Shown here: positions 1 to 9,659 of the stretch, one piece after another
How positions within the stretch are numbered: position 1 is the first letter of the stretch
How the letters are laid out: every line of letters begins with the position of its first letter
From: CAWFLT01 sp963816795
GTDB lineage: Bacteria > Acidobacteriota > Vicinamibacteria > Vicinamibacterales > SCN-69-37
DNA: 64,000 bases
Assembly: GCA_963816795.1 (NCBI GenBank)
Contig: CAWFLT010000004.1
Span: forward strand, 1 to 64,000
Direction of reading: 5' to 3'
The notes under the pieces: generated by a model
The model's database searches: none
What the model was told of the DNA's origin: nothing
What the model saw: only the letters and a program-made list of their open reading frames with translations
Made by a program: the position numbers and the translations under genes

Positions 1-337
1 CCGACAGGTCCCAGACGACCATCGAACCCCAGTCGTGGCCGACGAAGATCGCGTCGTCGGCGCCGACGTCGTCGAGCAGACCGAGCAGGTCGGCCGACAG
101 GTGATCGACGCGATACGCGTCGACGTCGGTCGGTGCGGTCGAGTGTGCGTAGCCGCGCTGGTCGGGCACCAGCACCCGGTAGCCGGCGTCGACGAGCGGC
201 TGGATCTGGTGCCGCCACGAGTGCGAGCTCTCCGGGAATCCGTGGACGAGCACGACGACCGGATTGCCCGGTTCACCCGCATCGATCACGTCCAGTTCGA
301 CCCCGTTGGTTGCCACACGTCGCTGCTGCCCTGTCAT
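1..337 (-). CDS. alpha/beta hydrolase, epoxide hydrolase-like (3' end off the window)
   Basis: The N-terminal 112 residues of an alpha/beta hydrolase; the gene continues past the left edge. The family landmarks come in order: HGFPES (about residue 32, oxyanion-hole loop), DQRGY (about 59) and the nucleophile elbow GHDWG (about 100). Asp rather than Ser at the centre of the elbow points to the epoxide hydrolase / haloalkane dehalogenase branch, which hydrolyses its substrate through an ester on that Asp. The acid and His of the triad are not in view, so substrate and exact class are open. The start is the ATG at 337, and the visible part is free of frame breaks, unlike most of its neighbours. 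Confidence 0.85.
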   Translation of the reverse strand, partial: MTGQQRRVATNGVELDVIDAGEPGNPVVVLVHGFPESSHSWRHQIQPLVDAGYRVLVPDQRGYAHSTAPTDVDAYRVDHLSADLLGLLDDVGADDAIFVGHDWGSMVVWDLS

Positions 338-380
338 GGCGAGCACGGTAGACGCCGAGCCCCGCCCAACTCGGAGCGGA

Positions 381-486
381 GCGATGAGCGAGCGGCCCGA
401 TAGTCGGCCCGTTCGCTCATCGCGTTGCGTGGTGGCGCCAACGCGATGAGCCAGTGGCCCGGTAGTCGGCCCGTTCGCTCATCGCG
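381..486. repeat. two tandem REP-like hairpins
   Basis: Two copies (381-424 and 443-486) of an imperfect palindrome whose arms read GCGATGAGCGAGCGG and, on the other side, CGTTCGCTCATCGC. They start 62 bases apart, with a third small hairpin between them. They fill the gap between the hydrolase start and the stop of the ferritin-like gene. Both neighbours are on the minus strand, so they may help end the upstream transcript, or they may be a dispersed REP family. Confidence 0.6.
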
Positions 487-508
487 TCCGGATGGGTCGG
501 TGGCGTCG

Positions 509-1999
509 TCAGGTGGTGGTGAGGTCGGACCAGCCGAGGTCGGTGGCGTTCCAGAGCGCGTCGAAGCGGGCGTCGACGGCGTCGCTGAAACCGAACCGGT
601 TGCGGAAGTTGTACCGCCACCGTTGCCGGTTGCTCTCCACGCCGAGGCGGTCGAGTCGACCGTTGACGTAGGTGTTCCACGACGCCTCGTCCTGCAGGCT
701 CGAGCGACTCGTCGTTCGGCGCGTCGGCGAAGTCGGGGCGCAGCCGGTCGTGGGCGCGCAGCAGCATCCGGCCCAAGGAGATCTCGGCGTGGTGACGGTT
801 GAAGTTGGTGAAGTGCTTCGTGTCCTCGAGGGCGCCGCTCTCGACGTGGATGGTGATCAACGCGTCGGACGACGTGCCGTCGATGGTCGACGACATCGCC
901 GCCATCGGCGTGGTCTCGTCGACCACCACCCGGATCGGATTGGCGAGGCCGATGCGCTCGGCCAGGTCGGTGACCACCTCGGCGATCTCGCCGGCGTCGT
1001 ACTTGACGAACGTGAACTGCTCGGGCGCCACGACGACGCGGGGCCCGACGACCTGCGACCCGCTCATGTTCCGGCTGCGTCCATGCTCGAAACGATCACC
1101 GTCAGACCGCGACGCGGCGCCGGCCGCTTCCTGCGCGAGCTTGACCGCGGCCTTGCGCTCCTCGAGTGCGTCGTAGCCCATCTTGGCGATGTCGTCGACC
1201 TCGTCGTCGGTGAACCCGGCGAGCTTCACGGAATCGACGGGCGAGACCGATCGGGCTCTCGTCGCTGTCGCTGCGCGACCCACCGAAGCTGAACAGCTTG
1301 TCGACGACCTGCTGGAACTCCAGTGCCTTGGCCCGCCGCTCGGGGTCCTTCTCGGTCACCTTGCGCAGCCAGTCGGAGCCCATCTTCACGTGGGTCACCT
1401 CGTCGGCGAGCATCCAGTCCTCGCAGAACTCGAGGTACGGGTCGCCGGCGATGTCGCCGAACTCCTTCATCTGGGTGAACACGTCGATGGCGAGGCCCTC
1501 GAGCGCCCGGTTCACGCCGGCGAGGCGCAGCACCGGGTCGTTCGAGCAGGCCGCCTGGAACAGCACGGTGTTCTCGGCGAACTGGCCGAGCTCGGTGCCC
1601 ATCCAGTCGGACAGCTTGACGCTGATCTCCACGTGTCGGGCCTCGTCCCACGCCTGGCGGGCCATGTCGAGCTTGAGCTCGAACGGGATCGTGTCGTTCG
1701 TAGCCGTCGCCGGTGGGGAAGTCGTGGGCCGTGCGGCCGGCGCCCTCGAGCGCCTGGATCTCGCCGACCATGATCCCGTGCATCAACGAGCGGGCCGCGT
1801 CGGACGCGTCGTGGCGGTCGGGGGTGAGGCGGGCCGACGCGGCGCGGCTCTTCGCCGACACGCGGTTGCCGCCGTCGGATCCTGCTTGCGACGCGGACTT
1901 GACGCGCGGCGAGCGGACGTCCTTCATCCGCTCGGCCATGTTCGTCTGCACGAACCGCTCGTCGCGAGCGAGGTCTTCGACGGGAAAGAACTGGCGCAT
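509..1999 (-). CDS. ferritin-like diiron-type protein of unknown function
   Basis: A protein of about 495 residues once at least three single-base shifts (near 1690, 1270 and 720) are repaired. It starts MRQFFPVEDLAR and ends LGWSDLTTT. The middle holds two ExxH elements, in DEARHVEI and DEVTHVKM, about 95 residues apart, with helical sequence around them. That spacing is what a ferritin-like four-helix diiron site needs. The C-terminal third (from about residue 255) is a separate, unrecognised region. The next gene upstream (2049-2725) also looks ferritin-like, so the two may work together. I do not recognise a named family; the diiron assignment is inference from the paired ExxH motifs. Confidence 0.55.
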
Positions 2000-2048
2000 C
2001 AGATGCCTCCGTGTCCGGTGTGGTGCTGGTGTCGTCGATCGTGCGGTG

Positions 2049-2725
2049 TCACCGTGCCGTCATCCGATGCTCCGCGGTCCCGGTGATCCCGCCGGCCTCG
2101 ACCATGATCGCTTCGAGGCGGGCCTGGTGTTCGGCGGCGCGGCGGACGTGGTCGGGTGTGGTGATGAGCGACTGCAGCATCATCTCGCCGTCACGCCAGT
2201 CGTCGTACTCGTCCTGCAGGATGAACTTGATCGTGCGGATCGTCGGCGCGTCGGTGATCTCGCTCGTGTTGTTCTGGTGGTACGTGTAGGCGGCGATGAA
2301 CCGCGGGATCAACACGCGGTAGACGCCGACGAGCTTCTCGATCGTCAGGTCGGGCCCCTCCGGCTCGGTCATCGCCTCGATGAAGCGCTCCATCGCCTCG
2401 TTCGCCGGCACGGTGAGGCGCTCGGGCTTCATCTCCCGCAGCTCGGGCAGCCGCTTGTGCCACAGGTCGGCGTGCCACGCGTGGTGGTAGCAGTGGGTGC
2501 CGAGGCGCATCTTCACGTCGAGTTCGGGGACGGTGGCGATCCAGCCGCCGAGCGCCTCGAACAGCTTCATCTCGGTCCACTTGTAGTGACCGACCCGGCG
2601 GGCCGTCTCGACGACGTCGAACGAACCGGGTAGGTCGCGCCGATCCCACGGGGCGAACGGCGCTCGCGCGGTCGACGGCGTGCGGGCGTTGCGGTGGAAG
2701 GGCTGTCGGTCGCGGTCTCCGCCAT
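2049..2725 (-). CDS. helical, ferritin-like protein of unknown function
   Basis: About 225 residues. The ATG at 2725 is in a different frame from the main body, so one indel near 2650 is assumed; the body reads on from PWDRRDLPGSF. Features: HYKWTEMKLFEALGGW, then THCYHHAWHADLW (a His-rich helix), LPELREMKPERL, and later QDEYDDWRDGE. The spacing of acidic and His residues on long helices resembles the ferritin-like superfamily, but there is no clean pair of ExxH motifs, so metal binding is uncertain. It lies 50 bases upstream of the ferritin-like gene on the same strand and is probably co-transcribed with it. Confidence 0.45.
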
Positions 2726-2827
2726 TGCCCGACCCTAGTGGAGCACCCTCCCCGAGGATTGGTCGGGCGTGTCAATCCGTGACGAGCATGTCCGCCCGGG
2801 GACAGTTCACGGACGGGCAGCCGGCGG

Positions 2828-4289
2828 TCAGTGGACCGGGCGGCCGGCGGACCAGGCGGCTTCGGCGGCGCCGAGGTCGGTGGCCGGCGGTCCGCCGGCG
2901 GTGTACTCCATCAGCATCGAGCGCCACGGGCCCTTGGCCTCGAGCTTGCCGAGGATGGCGCTCACGCCCCACACGACCCGGTCGAGGATCACGAAGCTCG
3001 GGCGGCATGTTGAGCTGTTCGATCACCGGGCCGTGCGGGCCCTGCACGTCGAAGATCACCCCGAGCGTGTCGCGCATCCACTCGCGGGTGAACGTGAACT
3101 CGTCGGTGAGGTACGGCGTGTACGGGCTCGACACGTAGTCGTAGACGAGGCCCGGGTCGAGGCCGTGGCCGACACGGAGGAAGCCGGACGACTCCATCCG
3201 TCGCACCAACAGCTCGGGGTCGCGGTCGATGATGATCGCGTCCATCGTCGGCCGCAGGCTCTCCCACTCGCCCGGCGTCCAGCGCTTGACGAGGCCGTAG
3301 TCGAGGAACGACACGCTGCCGTCGTGGTGGAACTTGTAGTTGCCCGGATGCGGGTCGCCGTTGAACACGCCGTAGCGGAAGATGGCGTTCTGGGCGAACC
3401 GCCAGATCGACCTCGGCCGCAGCGCTGCTTGGTCTCGTACGACTCGTTCTTGCGGAACTCGTCGAAGTTCATCCCGTCGATCCACTCGGTGGTCAGCAGG
3501 TGCTCGGTGGAGAACTCCGGCACCAGCTTCGGGATCCGCACCCACGGGTGACCCTGGAAGCGGTGCTCGAACTCGGTGATGTTGCGCGCCTCGAGCCGGT
3601 AGTCGAGCTCCTCGCGCATCCGGGCGCGGAGCTCGTCGACGAGGCCCTTCGCGTCGAGGCCCTTCAGCATCATCGCCGAGAACATCGCGTACATCACCTC
3701 GGCCGCGTCGAGGTCGCTCTCGATGGCGTCCTTGACGCCGGGGTACTGCACCTTGACCGCGACGTCGCGACCGTCGGGGGTGATGGCGCGGTGCACCTGG
3801 CCGATCGACGCGGCGGCGACCGGCATGTCGCCCCACTCGAGGAACACCCGCTCGGGCGCCCGGCCGAGATCGCCCTTCACGACGCCGGCGGCGAGCGTCG
3901 GCGCCATCGGCGCGGCGTCGGCCTGCAGCGTGGCGAGCGCCTCCTGCGCCTCGTCGGGCAGCGCCTCGAAGATGAAGCTGATGAGCTGGCCCGCCTTCAT
4001 CAGCACGCCCTTCATCTCGCCGAGTTCCTTGGCGACGTCCTCCGCCGTGCGGATGGCGAACTGCTGGTCGAGTTCGGCCCGTCGTTCCTCGGGGCTGCCG
4101 AAGCCGCGGACCTTCGACACGGCGAACCGGGTCGAGTTGCGCGCCGAGAGCTTCCAGATGCGCGCCGACCGCGAGAAGCGGCTCGTGAGCGGCGACGATC
4201 TTCGCGCGTTGGGCGGCGGCGGCCAGCCCGGCGGCGAGCGCCACGAGCGACGCCACCGAGGCGACCGACGCGACGGCCTTGCGCTGCAT
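2828..4289 (-). CDS. ABC1/UbiB/AarF family atypical kinase
   Basis: A protein kinase-like protein of the ABC1/UbiB family. Family motifs are clear: KGVLMKAGQLISF (the KxGQ motif), PVAAASIGQVHRA (Ala-rich nucleotide loop), VAVKVQYPGV (catalytic Lys), GDPHPGNYKF (catalytic HPGN-type loop) and SFLDYGLVKR (metal-binding DFG equivalent). The N-terminus carries a hydrophobic Ala-rich segment, so it may sit at the membrane. Frame shifts lie near 4115, 3410 and 3000; the repaired C-terminus ends AGRPVH. The start ATG overlaps the stop of the small upstream gene (TGATG), so the two are translationally coupled. In many bacteria the family supports quinone biosynthesis, but no quinone genes are here. 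Confidence 0.8.
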
Positions 4290-4568
4290 CAGGGCTCGAG
4301 CCGCGGAATCGGTGGGTCGAAGGTCGTGCGTCGGTGCCTGGCACCGACGCACGACCGGTTGCGGCGAAGTAGGTGCCGTCGGCGAGCCGGGCGAGCGTGG
4401 TCTCGACGTCGCGCAGGTCGCGTTCGATCAGGTCGAGATCGATCGGCGGCGTGACGCGGCGACGTCGCGCCGACGGCTCGTCGCCCGGTGCGACGGCAGA
4501 TCGATCGGCCCGGTCGCCTCACGGCCCGATTCGACGTCCCGGTCGAGACCGGAATCGAGGTTGCTCAT
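4289..4568 (-). CDS. small protein, possibly TraR/DksA-like, coupled to the UbiB-type gene
   Basis: About 92 residues with one frame shift near 4460. It starts MSNLDSGLDRD, continues DLIERDLRDVETTLARLADG, then TYFAATG, and ends FDPPIPRLEP with a stop that overlaps the next start. The stretch ETTLARLADGTY followed by PPIPRLEP recalls the end of DksA/TraR-type proteins, where a Cys-rich turn would lie between the two parts. Here a 33-bp perfect palindrome (4323-4355) occupies that place and the zinc-binding Cys are missing. The palindrome may therefore have inserted into the gene. The family call is weak. Confidence 0.35.
4323..4355. repeat. 33-bp perfect palindrome inside a small gene
   Basis: Two perfect 16-base arms around a single T. 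The centre reads GGTGCCTGGCACC, a core common in bacterial REP-type palindromes. It lies within the coding part of the small gene and adds 11 codons in any frame. Confidence 0.7.
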
Positions 4569-4616
4569 GGACCGCACGCTACTTCGCTCGACCCGGCCCG
4601 ATTAGGGTGAGCGGCG

Positions 4617-5534
4617 ATGTCAGACGTGCGGCCGACGACGCGGCGTTGGGCGGAGTTCCCGCTCGCGATGGCGATGCTGGCACCGTCGGCGGTCATCCTC
4701 GGCGTCTTCGTGGTCTACCCGCTCGGGCGGGCGATGTTCCTCGGCCAGCAACGCTGCGACAACTTCGGCGACAACTGCGTGTCGAACGGGCTCGACCAGT
4801 ACGTCGACCTGTTCCGCAGCGTCGAGTTCCAGAACGCGCTCGGCGTCACGGTCAAGTTCGCGCTGATCACGGTGCCGCTCGGGGTGATCTTCGGGGTCGG
4901 GCTCGCCGTCCTCGCCGACAAGTACCTCCGCGGCATCGGCGCGTTCCGTGCGGTGTTCTCGTCGACGGTCGCCACGTCGGTCGCCGTGGCCAGCCTGATG
5001 TGGCTCTTCCTGCTCCAGCCCTCGGTCGGTGCGCTGGCCAACATCGGCGTGGTTCAACAGCATCTTCCCGATCGTGAAGGACCCGGGCTGCTGCAGGATC
5101 CCGACACCGCACTGTTCGCCGTCGCCCTGTCGAGCGTGTGGGCCAACCTCGGCTTCACGTTCATCCTCGTGACCGCCGGGCTGCAGTCGATCCCGCGCGA
5201 CCTGCACGAGGCCGCCGCGGTCGACGGTGCCGGCGGCATCCGGCGGTTCTGGTCGATCACGGTGCCGATGCTCGGACCGACCCTGCTGTTCGTCATGATC
5301 GTCACCACCGCGCGAGCGTTCCAGGCGTACGGCGAGGTCGACCTGCTGACCGGCGGCGGCCCGCAGCCGTCGAACCCGACCACGACGATCCCGTACTTCA
5401 TCTACGGCCAGAACTCGCCGATCCGCAACGACGTGGGACTGCAGGCCGGGTCGGCCGTGCTGTTGTTCCTCCTGCTGCTCGTGCTGTCGGGCCTCCAGCT
5501 CGCCGGCATCGGACGCCGGGTGCACTATGAGTGA
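4617..5534 (+). CDS. sugar ABC transporter permease, MalF/UgpA type
   Basis: Inner-membrane permease of a carbohydrate (CUT1) ABC importer. About 305 residues with six predicted membrane segments, beginning LAMAMLAPSAVILGVFVVY. The cytoplasmic EAA loop that docks the ATPase is present: LHEAAAVDGAGGIRRFW. Residues around 145-158 read out of frame between two compensating indels (5050-5085); the repaired text is WFNSIFPIVKDPG. It overlaps the second permease gene by 8 bases, and a binding protein follows, so this is one operon. No ATPase gene is in the cassette, so a shared MsiK-like ATPase elsewhere is likely. Substrate cannot be read from the sequence. Confidence 0.88.
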   Translation: MSDVRPTTRRWAEFPLAMAMLAPSAVILGVFVVYPLGRAMFLGQQRCDNFGDNCVSNGLDQYVDLFRSVEFQNALGVTVKFALITVPLGVIFGVGLAVLADKYLRGIGAFRAVFSSTVATSVAVASLMWLFLLQPSVGALANIGVVQQHLPDREGPGLLQDPDTALFAVALSSVWANLGFTFILVTAGLQSIPRDLHEAAAVDGAGGIRRFWSITVPMLGPTLLFVMIVTTARAFQAYGEVDLLTGGGPQPSNPTTTIPYFIYGQNSPIRNDVGLQAGSAVLLFLLLLVLSGLQLAGIGRRVHYE

Positions 5535-6452
5535 TCTCACGGCGAAGCATCGACGGCCCGCCTCGGACCGGCGGCCGTCGACGACGTCGTCGACCTGCAC
5601 GGCCGCGCCGAGCCGGGCCCGGGCGTTCGACGAACCGATCGGCTGGCGTCGATGGGGTCGGTACCTCCTGCTCGCGGTCGTCACCGTCGTCGTGGTGTTC
5701 CCGATCTACACGACGGTCGTCGCGTCGCTGAAGCCGGGCGACGAGGTGCTCAACAACCCGCTCGCTGCCCGACCGGGTTCACGCTCGACGTGCTTCCGCG
5801 AGGCCTGGACGTCGGGCCGGCTCGGGCGGTACCTGTTCAACTCGCTCGTCGTCGCGGTGCATCGTCACCGTCGCCCAGGTGGTCACGTCGGTGCTCGCCG
5901 CGTACGCGTTCGCGATCCTGCAGTTCCCCGGCAAGCGGCTGCTGTTCGTCGTGTTCGTCGCCACGCTGCTCGTACCGCTCGAGGCGATCGTGGTCGTCAA
6001 CTTCCAGACCGTCGACGGGCTCGGGTGGACCAACACGTTCATGGGCCTGTCGGTGCCGTTCCTCGCCACGGCGTTCGGGATCTTCCTGCTCCGCCAGGTG
6101 TTCATGACGCTGCCGCGCGACCTGCGCGACGCGGCGGCCATCGACGGGGTCGGCCACTGGGGATTCATGCGCCACGTCGCGGTCCCGCTCGTGCGCCCGA
6201 CGATCGGCGCGCTGGCCCTGTTCAGCTTCCTCGGCACGTGGAACCAGTACCTGTGGCCGAATCTCGTGGTCACCGAGCAGGACATGAACACGGTGCAGAG
6301 CGGGTTGCGGCTGCTCAGCAAGTCGAACGTCGACCAGCCGAACCTCGTGATGGCGGGCACCGTGATCGCCGCCGTGCCCGATCTTCATCGCCCTGTTCGT
6401 CTTCCAGCGCCAGCTCGTCCGGGGCCTCACCGCGGGCGCGGTGAAGGGATGA
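5527..6452 (+). CDS. sugar ABC transporter permease, MalG/UgpE type
   Basis: Partner permease of the upstream gene. It has the long charged N-terminus and first membrane segment YLLLAVVTVVVVFPIYTTVV followed by SLKPGDEV, typical of the MalG branch. The EAA loop reads LRDAAAIDGVGHWGFM, and GTWNQYLWPN matches the family's conserved final loop. Frame shifts near 5770, 5870 and 6380 need repair; the true end is VRGLTAGAVKG, whose stop overlaps the next gene's ATG. Function: half of the membrane channel of a carbohydrate importer. Confidence 0.87.
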
Positions 6453-8037
6453 CACGTCGATCACCGTCGCGGCTCCGCGTCGCGCCGCGCCCTCGTCGTG
6501 ATCGCCGCGCTCGGCGCGCTGACCGCGCCGCGTGCGGGTCGGGGAAGTCGGCGCTCCAGGCCGGCATGGACGATCCGGCCGACCGACGGTCGCGCCGACC
6601 GCGATGGCCGCGCCGCCGGTCCGACGGCAGCGAGCCGTCGGGCTCCGACCCGACGGTGACGCGCCGACACGACGCCGGCGACCATCGCTCCGACGACGAC
6701 CGAGGCACCGCTCGCCGACCTGCCCGACGTGCCCGACCGACGCGCTCGACGAGGCCGAGCGGTCCGGTCGACATCACGTTCTGGCACGGGCTGGCCAACG
6801 AATCGGAGGCGTCGCTGATCGCGCTGACCGACGCCTACAACGCCAGCCAGGACCGCGTGCACGTCGATCTGCAGAACCAGACGAGCTACGACTCGGCGAT
6901 CGACAAGTACATCCAGTCGAGCCAGGACAGCCGTCCGACGGTCGTCCAGTTCCCCGAGTACACGCTGCAGTCGTTCGCCGAATCCGGACACGTTGATCCC
7001 GATCGAGGCGTGCCTCGAGTCGAGCGGCTACGACACGTCGGCGTTCGTGCAGCGCACGCTCGACGCCTACACGTTCGAGGGCATCCAGTGGTCGATGCCG
7101 TTCAACGTCAGCAACCCGGTGCTGTACTACAACCGCACGATGTTCGAGGCAGGCCGGTCTCGATCCGGCGGTCAGCCCGATCACGCTCGACGAGCTGCGC
7201 GCCACGTCGCAGACGATCGTCGACAGCGGGGCCGCGTCGTACGGATGGGTCGTCGACACCGGACCGGACTCGGGCGGCGGTTGGTTCCTCGAGCAGTGGT
7301 TCGGTCGCGCCGGCGAGCTCTACGCCGACAACGGCAACGGCCGCCTCGCCCCGGCGACCAAGGTGCTGTACGACGGAGCGACCGGCGTCGAGCTGCTCAC
7401 GTTCGTGCAGTCGATGATCAACGACGGTCTCGCGGTCAACGTCGGCGACAACCCCGGCGGCCAGGACGGCTTCCTGAAGATGATCGACCCGGCCGCACCG
7501 GGTGCGATGACGATCGGCACGCTCGGCGGCGCTCGGCAGCGTCATCGCCGCGCTCGGCGGCGGCATCGCTCCCGGCCTGACCCCCGACGACATCGGCGTC
7601 GGTCCGATGCCGGGCCCGAGCGACACGCCGGGCGTGCAGGTCGGTGGCGCCTCGTTGTGGATCGTCGACGACAAGGGCGACGAGCAGACCGCCGCGGCGT
7701 GGGACTTCATCACCTTCCTCGTGAGCGCCCAGAGCCAGTCGACGTGGGCGTCGGAGACCGGCTACGTCCCGGTGCGCAGCGATGCCGTCGAGCTCGAGCC
7801 GCTGGCCACGACGTACGCCGACCGATCCGCGGTTCAAGGTCCCGTACGACCAACTCCTCACGAGCGTCGAGGGCGAGGCGTCGCTGTCGCCGGTGCTCGG
7901 GCCGCAGCGGGAGGTCCGTGTGGCGACCGCCAACGCGGTCGCGGCGATCTTCGGCGGTGCGCGATGTGGCGACGTCGCTCACCGCTGCCGCCGACCAGTC
8001 GAACGCGCTGATCCAGAGCTACAACGACCGCAACTGA
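6449..8037 (+). CDS. ABC transporter sugar-binding lipoprotein, family 1
   Basis: Extracellular solute-binding protein of the same importer. The start overlaps the permease stop (ATGA). After repair of an indel near 6525 the signal peptide ends LGALTAACGSG, a good lipobox (LTAAC), so the mature protein is anchored by a lipid on Cys. The mature part has family-1 features: ITFWHGLANESE near the start, VVQFPEYTLQ, WSMPFNVSNPVLYYNRTMF and ASETGYVPVR. Further frame breaks are near 6990, 7155, 7540, 7825 and 7965. The order permease-permease-binding protein is one cassette; glycerol-3-phosphate or a disaccharide are possible ligands, but nothing proves one. Confidence 0.83.
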
Positions 8038-8097
8038 CCGCCGGCGCAGCCGATGGCCGCTGTTCGGTCGTGCGCTGTCGCCGGTAGTGTCGGCCCC

Positions 8098-8659
8098 ATG
8101 GCTACAGCTTTCCCCCGTTCGACGGTTCCGCTCCCAAGACCCAGCAGTTCCCTCGACGCTCCGAGATGGGGATCGACCCGACCAAGCGCTACACCGCCAC
8201 GCTCGACACGACGCTCGGCGAGATCGTCATCGCGCTCGACGCGATCAAGGCGCCGAACACGGTCAACAACTTCGTGTTCCTCGCGCTGCACCACTACTAC
8301 GACGGCGTGATCTTCCACCGGATCATCAACGGCTTCATGTGCCAGGGCGGCGACCCGACCGGCACCGGCCGCGGCGGCCCCGGCTACAGGTTCAACGACG
8401 AGCTGCCCGAAGCCCCGTGAGTACCAGATCGGCTCGGTGGCCATGGCCAACGCCGGCCCGCACACCAACGGCAGCCAGTTCTTCATCGTGTCCGGCCCGT
8501 CGGGCGTCGGCCTGCCGCCGCAGTACAGCCTGTTCGGTCAGGTCGTGAAGGGTCTCGACATCGTCGACACGATGCAGAACGTGGCGACCGGTGGCGGCGA
8601 CAAGCCGAAGACCGACGTCGTGATCAACAGCGTCGACGATCACCGTCGCCGACGACTGA
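8098..8659 (+). CDS. peptidyl-prolyl cis-trans isomerase, cyclophilin type
   Basis: Catalyses proline isomerisation during protein folding. About 187 residues. Core motifs: FHRIINGFMCQGGDPTGTG, GPGYRFNDELPE and MANAGPHTNGSQFFI, which contain the catalytic Arg and substrate-pocket residues. The repaired start is the ATG at 8098, giving MATAFPPFDGSAPKTQQF, a leader seen in actinobacterial cyclophilins; there is no signal peptide, so it is cytoplasmic. Frame breaks lie near 8120, 8420 and 8640, with the end at VADD. A strong hairpin follows 22 bases after the stop. Confidence 0.9.
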
Positions 8660-8680
8660 CCCGGTTCTGCAGCCCGTCAT

Positions 8681-8742
8681 TCCACGTTTGCGACAAGATA
8701 TCCGGTGACCCGAGTCATCGCAAATCTTGTCGCAAACGTGGA
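8681..8742. terminator. 19-bp perfect inverted repeat downstream of the cyclophilin gene
   Basis: Arms at 8681-8699 and 8724-8742 match perfectly over 19 bases (TCCACGTTTGCGACAAGAT and its complement), with a 24-base loop. It lies between the convergent stops of the cyclophilin and MpaB-like genes. The arms are unusually AT-rich for this genome and there is no clear T-run, so it could be a bidirectional terminator or a mobile palindromic repeat. Confidence 0.6.
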
Positions 8743-8767
8743 TTTCCGGGCGGTTACTCGGACGGGG

Positions 8768-9620
8768 TCAGGCGTGGCGGGCTGAGGGCGTGATGGCCCA
8801 GCGGATCGTGCGGGTGACCACCTCGCCGGCGGGGCGCAGCGCCAGCGTCTCGGCGATCGGGAGCCACGGCAGCCGCAGCGGGAGACGTGTCCACGCCGGC
8901 ATCAACGCGACCGCGGACGCCGGCGATCAGGCCGTAGGCCGGCCGGGCCGCGAGCGGCAGCGGCGGCTGCAGGAGCAGGTAGCGCGCCGCGTCGCGTGCC
9001 TCGGTCGTGCCGCGCAGCTCCGGTCGGAACGATCGGAGCTGGTCGCCGCAGCCCACGCTCGGTCTCCGGTGGAGCCGACACGCCGAGCGCGCGGGCGACG
9101 ACGCCGACCTCGGCGACGTACCGATCGCGCTCGTCGCCGATCAGCGGCATCGGCGCCGTAGCGGTCGTGGGCGGCGAGGAAGCTGTCGAGTTCGGCGAGG
9201 TGCACCCACGCGCAGCAGGTGCGGGTCGTTGGCCGAGTACGGGCGACCGTCGGAGGCCACGCCGACGACGTGGACGTGCACGCGGTGCACGACGTCGACG
9301 GCCCGCTGCGCCTCGGCTCGCCGGGCCGAAGGTCGTCGCCGCGAGGAAGTCGGCCGTGCGCTGCAGCCGACCCCACGGATCGTGCCGGTAGTCGGAGTGC
9401 TGCGCGACACCGGCCATCGCCAGCGGATGCATCGACTGGAACAGCAGCGCCCGCAGTCCGCCGATGAACATCGACGCGTCGGAGTGCACACGTCGGATCG
9501 GCGACGCCGGGCTCGAACCAGCCGTGCTCGTCCGAGTCGAACAGCTCGGCGCGGCGCTCGGCGGCGTCCGGACCGACGACGCGCGACCGGACCTGTCGGC
9601 CAAGCCACGCTCGTCACCAT
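8768..9620 (-). CDS. MpaB-like oxygenase (DUF2236)
   Basis: DUF2236/MpaB-type protein, a family of haem-containing oxygenases known from latex-cleaving and mycophenolic acid enzymes. The signature run is GLRALLFQSMHPLAMAGVA followed by HSDYRHDPWGRLQRT and ADFLAATTFG, with the conserved His residues. Next come HVVGVASDGRPYSANDPHLL and LAELDSFLAAHDRYG. The C-terminus is repaired to TRTIRWAITPSARHA. Frame shifts lie near 9590, 9500, 9330, 9220, 9160, 9060 and 8910. The start is taken at 9620; it is divergent from the AI-2E-type gene with almost no gap. Confidence 0.72.
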
Positions 9621-9659
9621 TGCCCCATGCTGCCACGGCGCCCTGAGTACCATCCGGAC

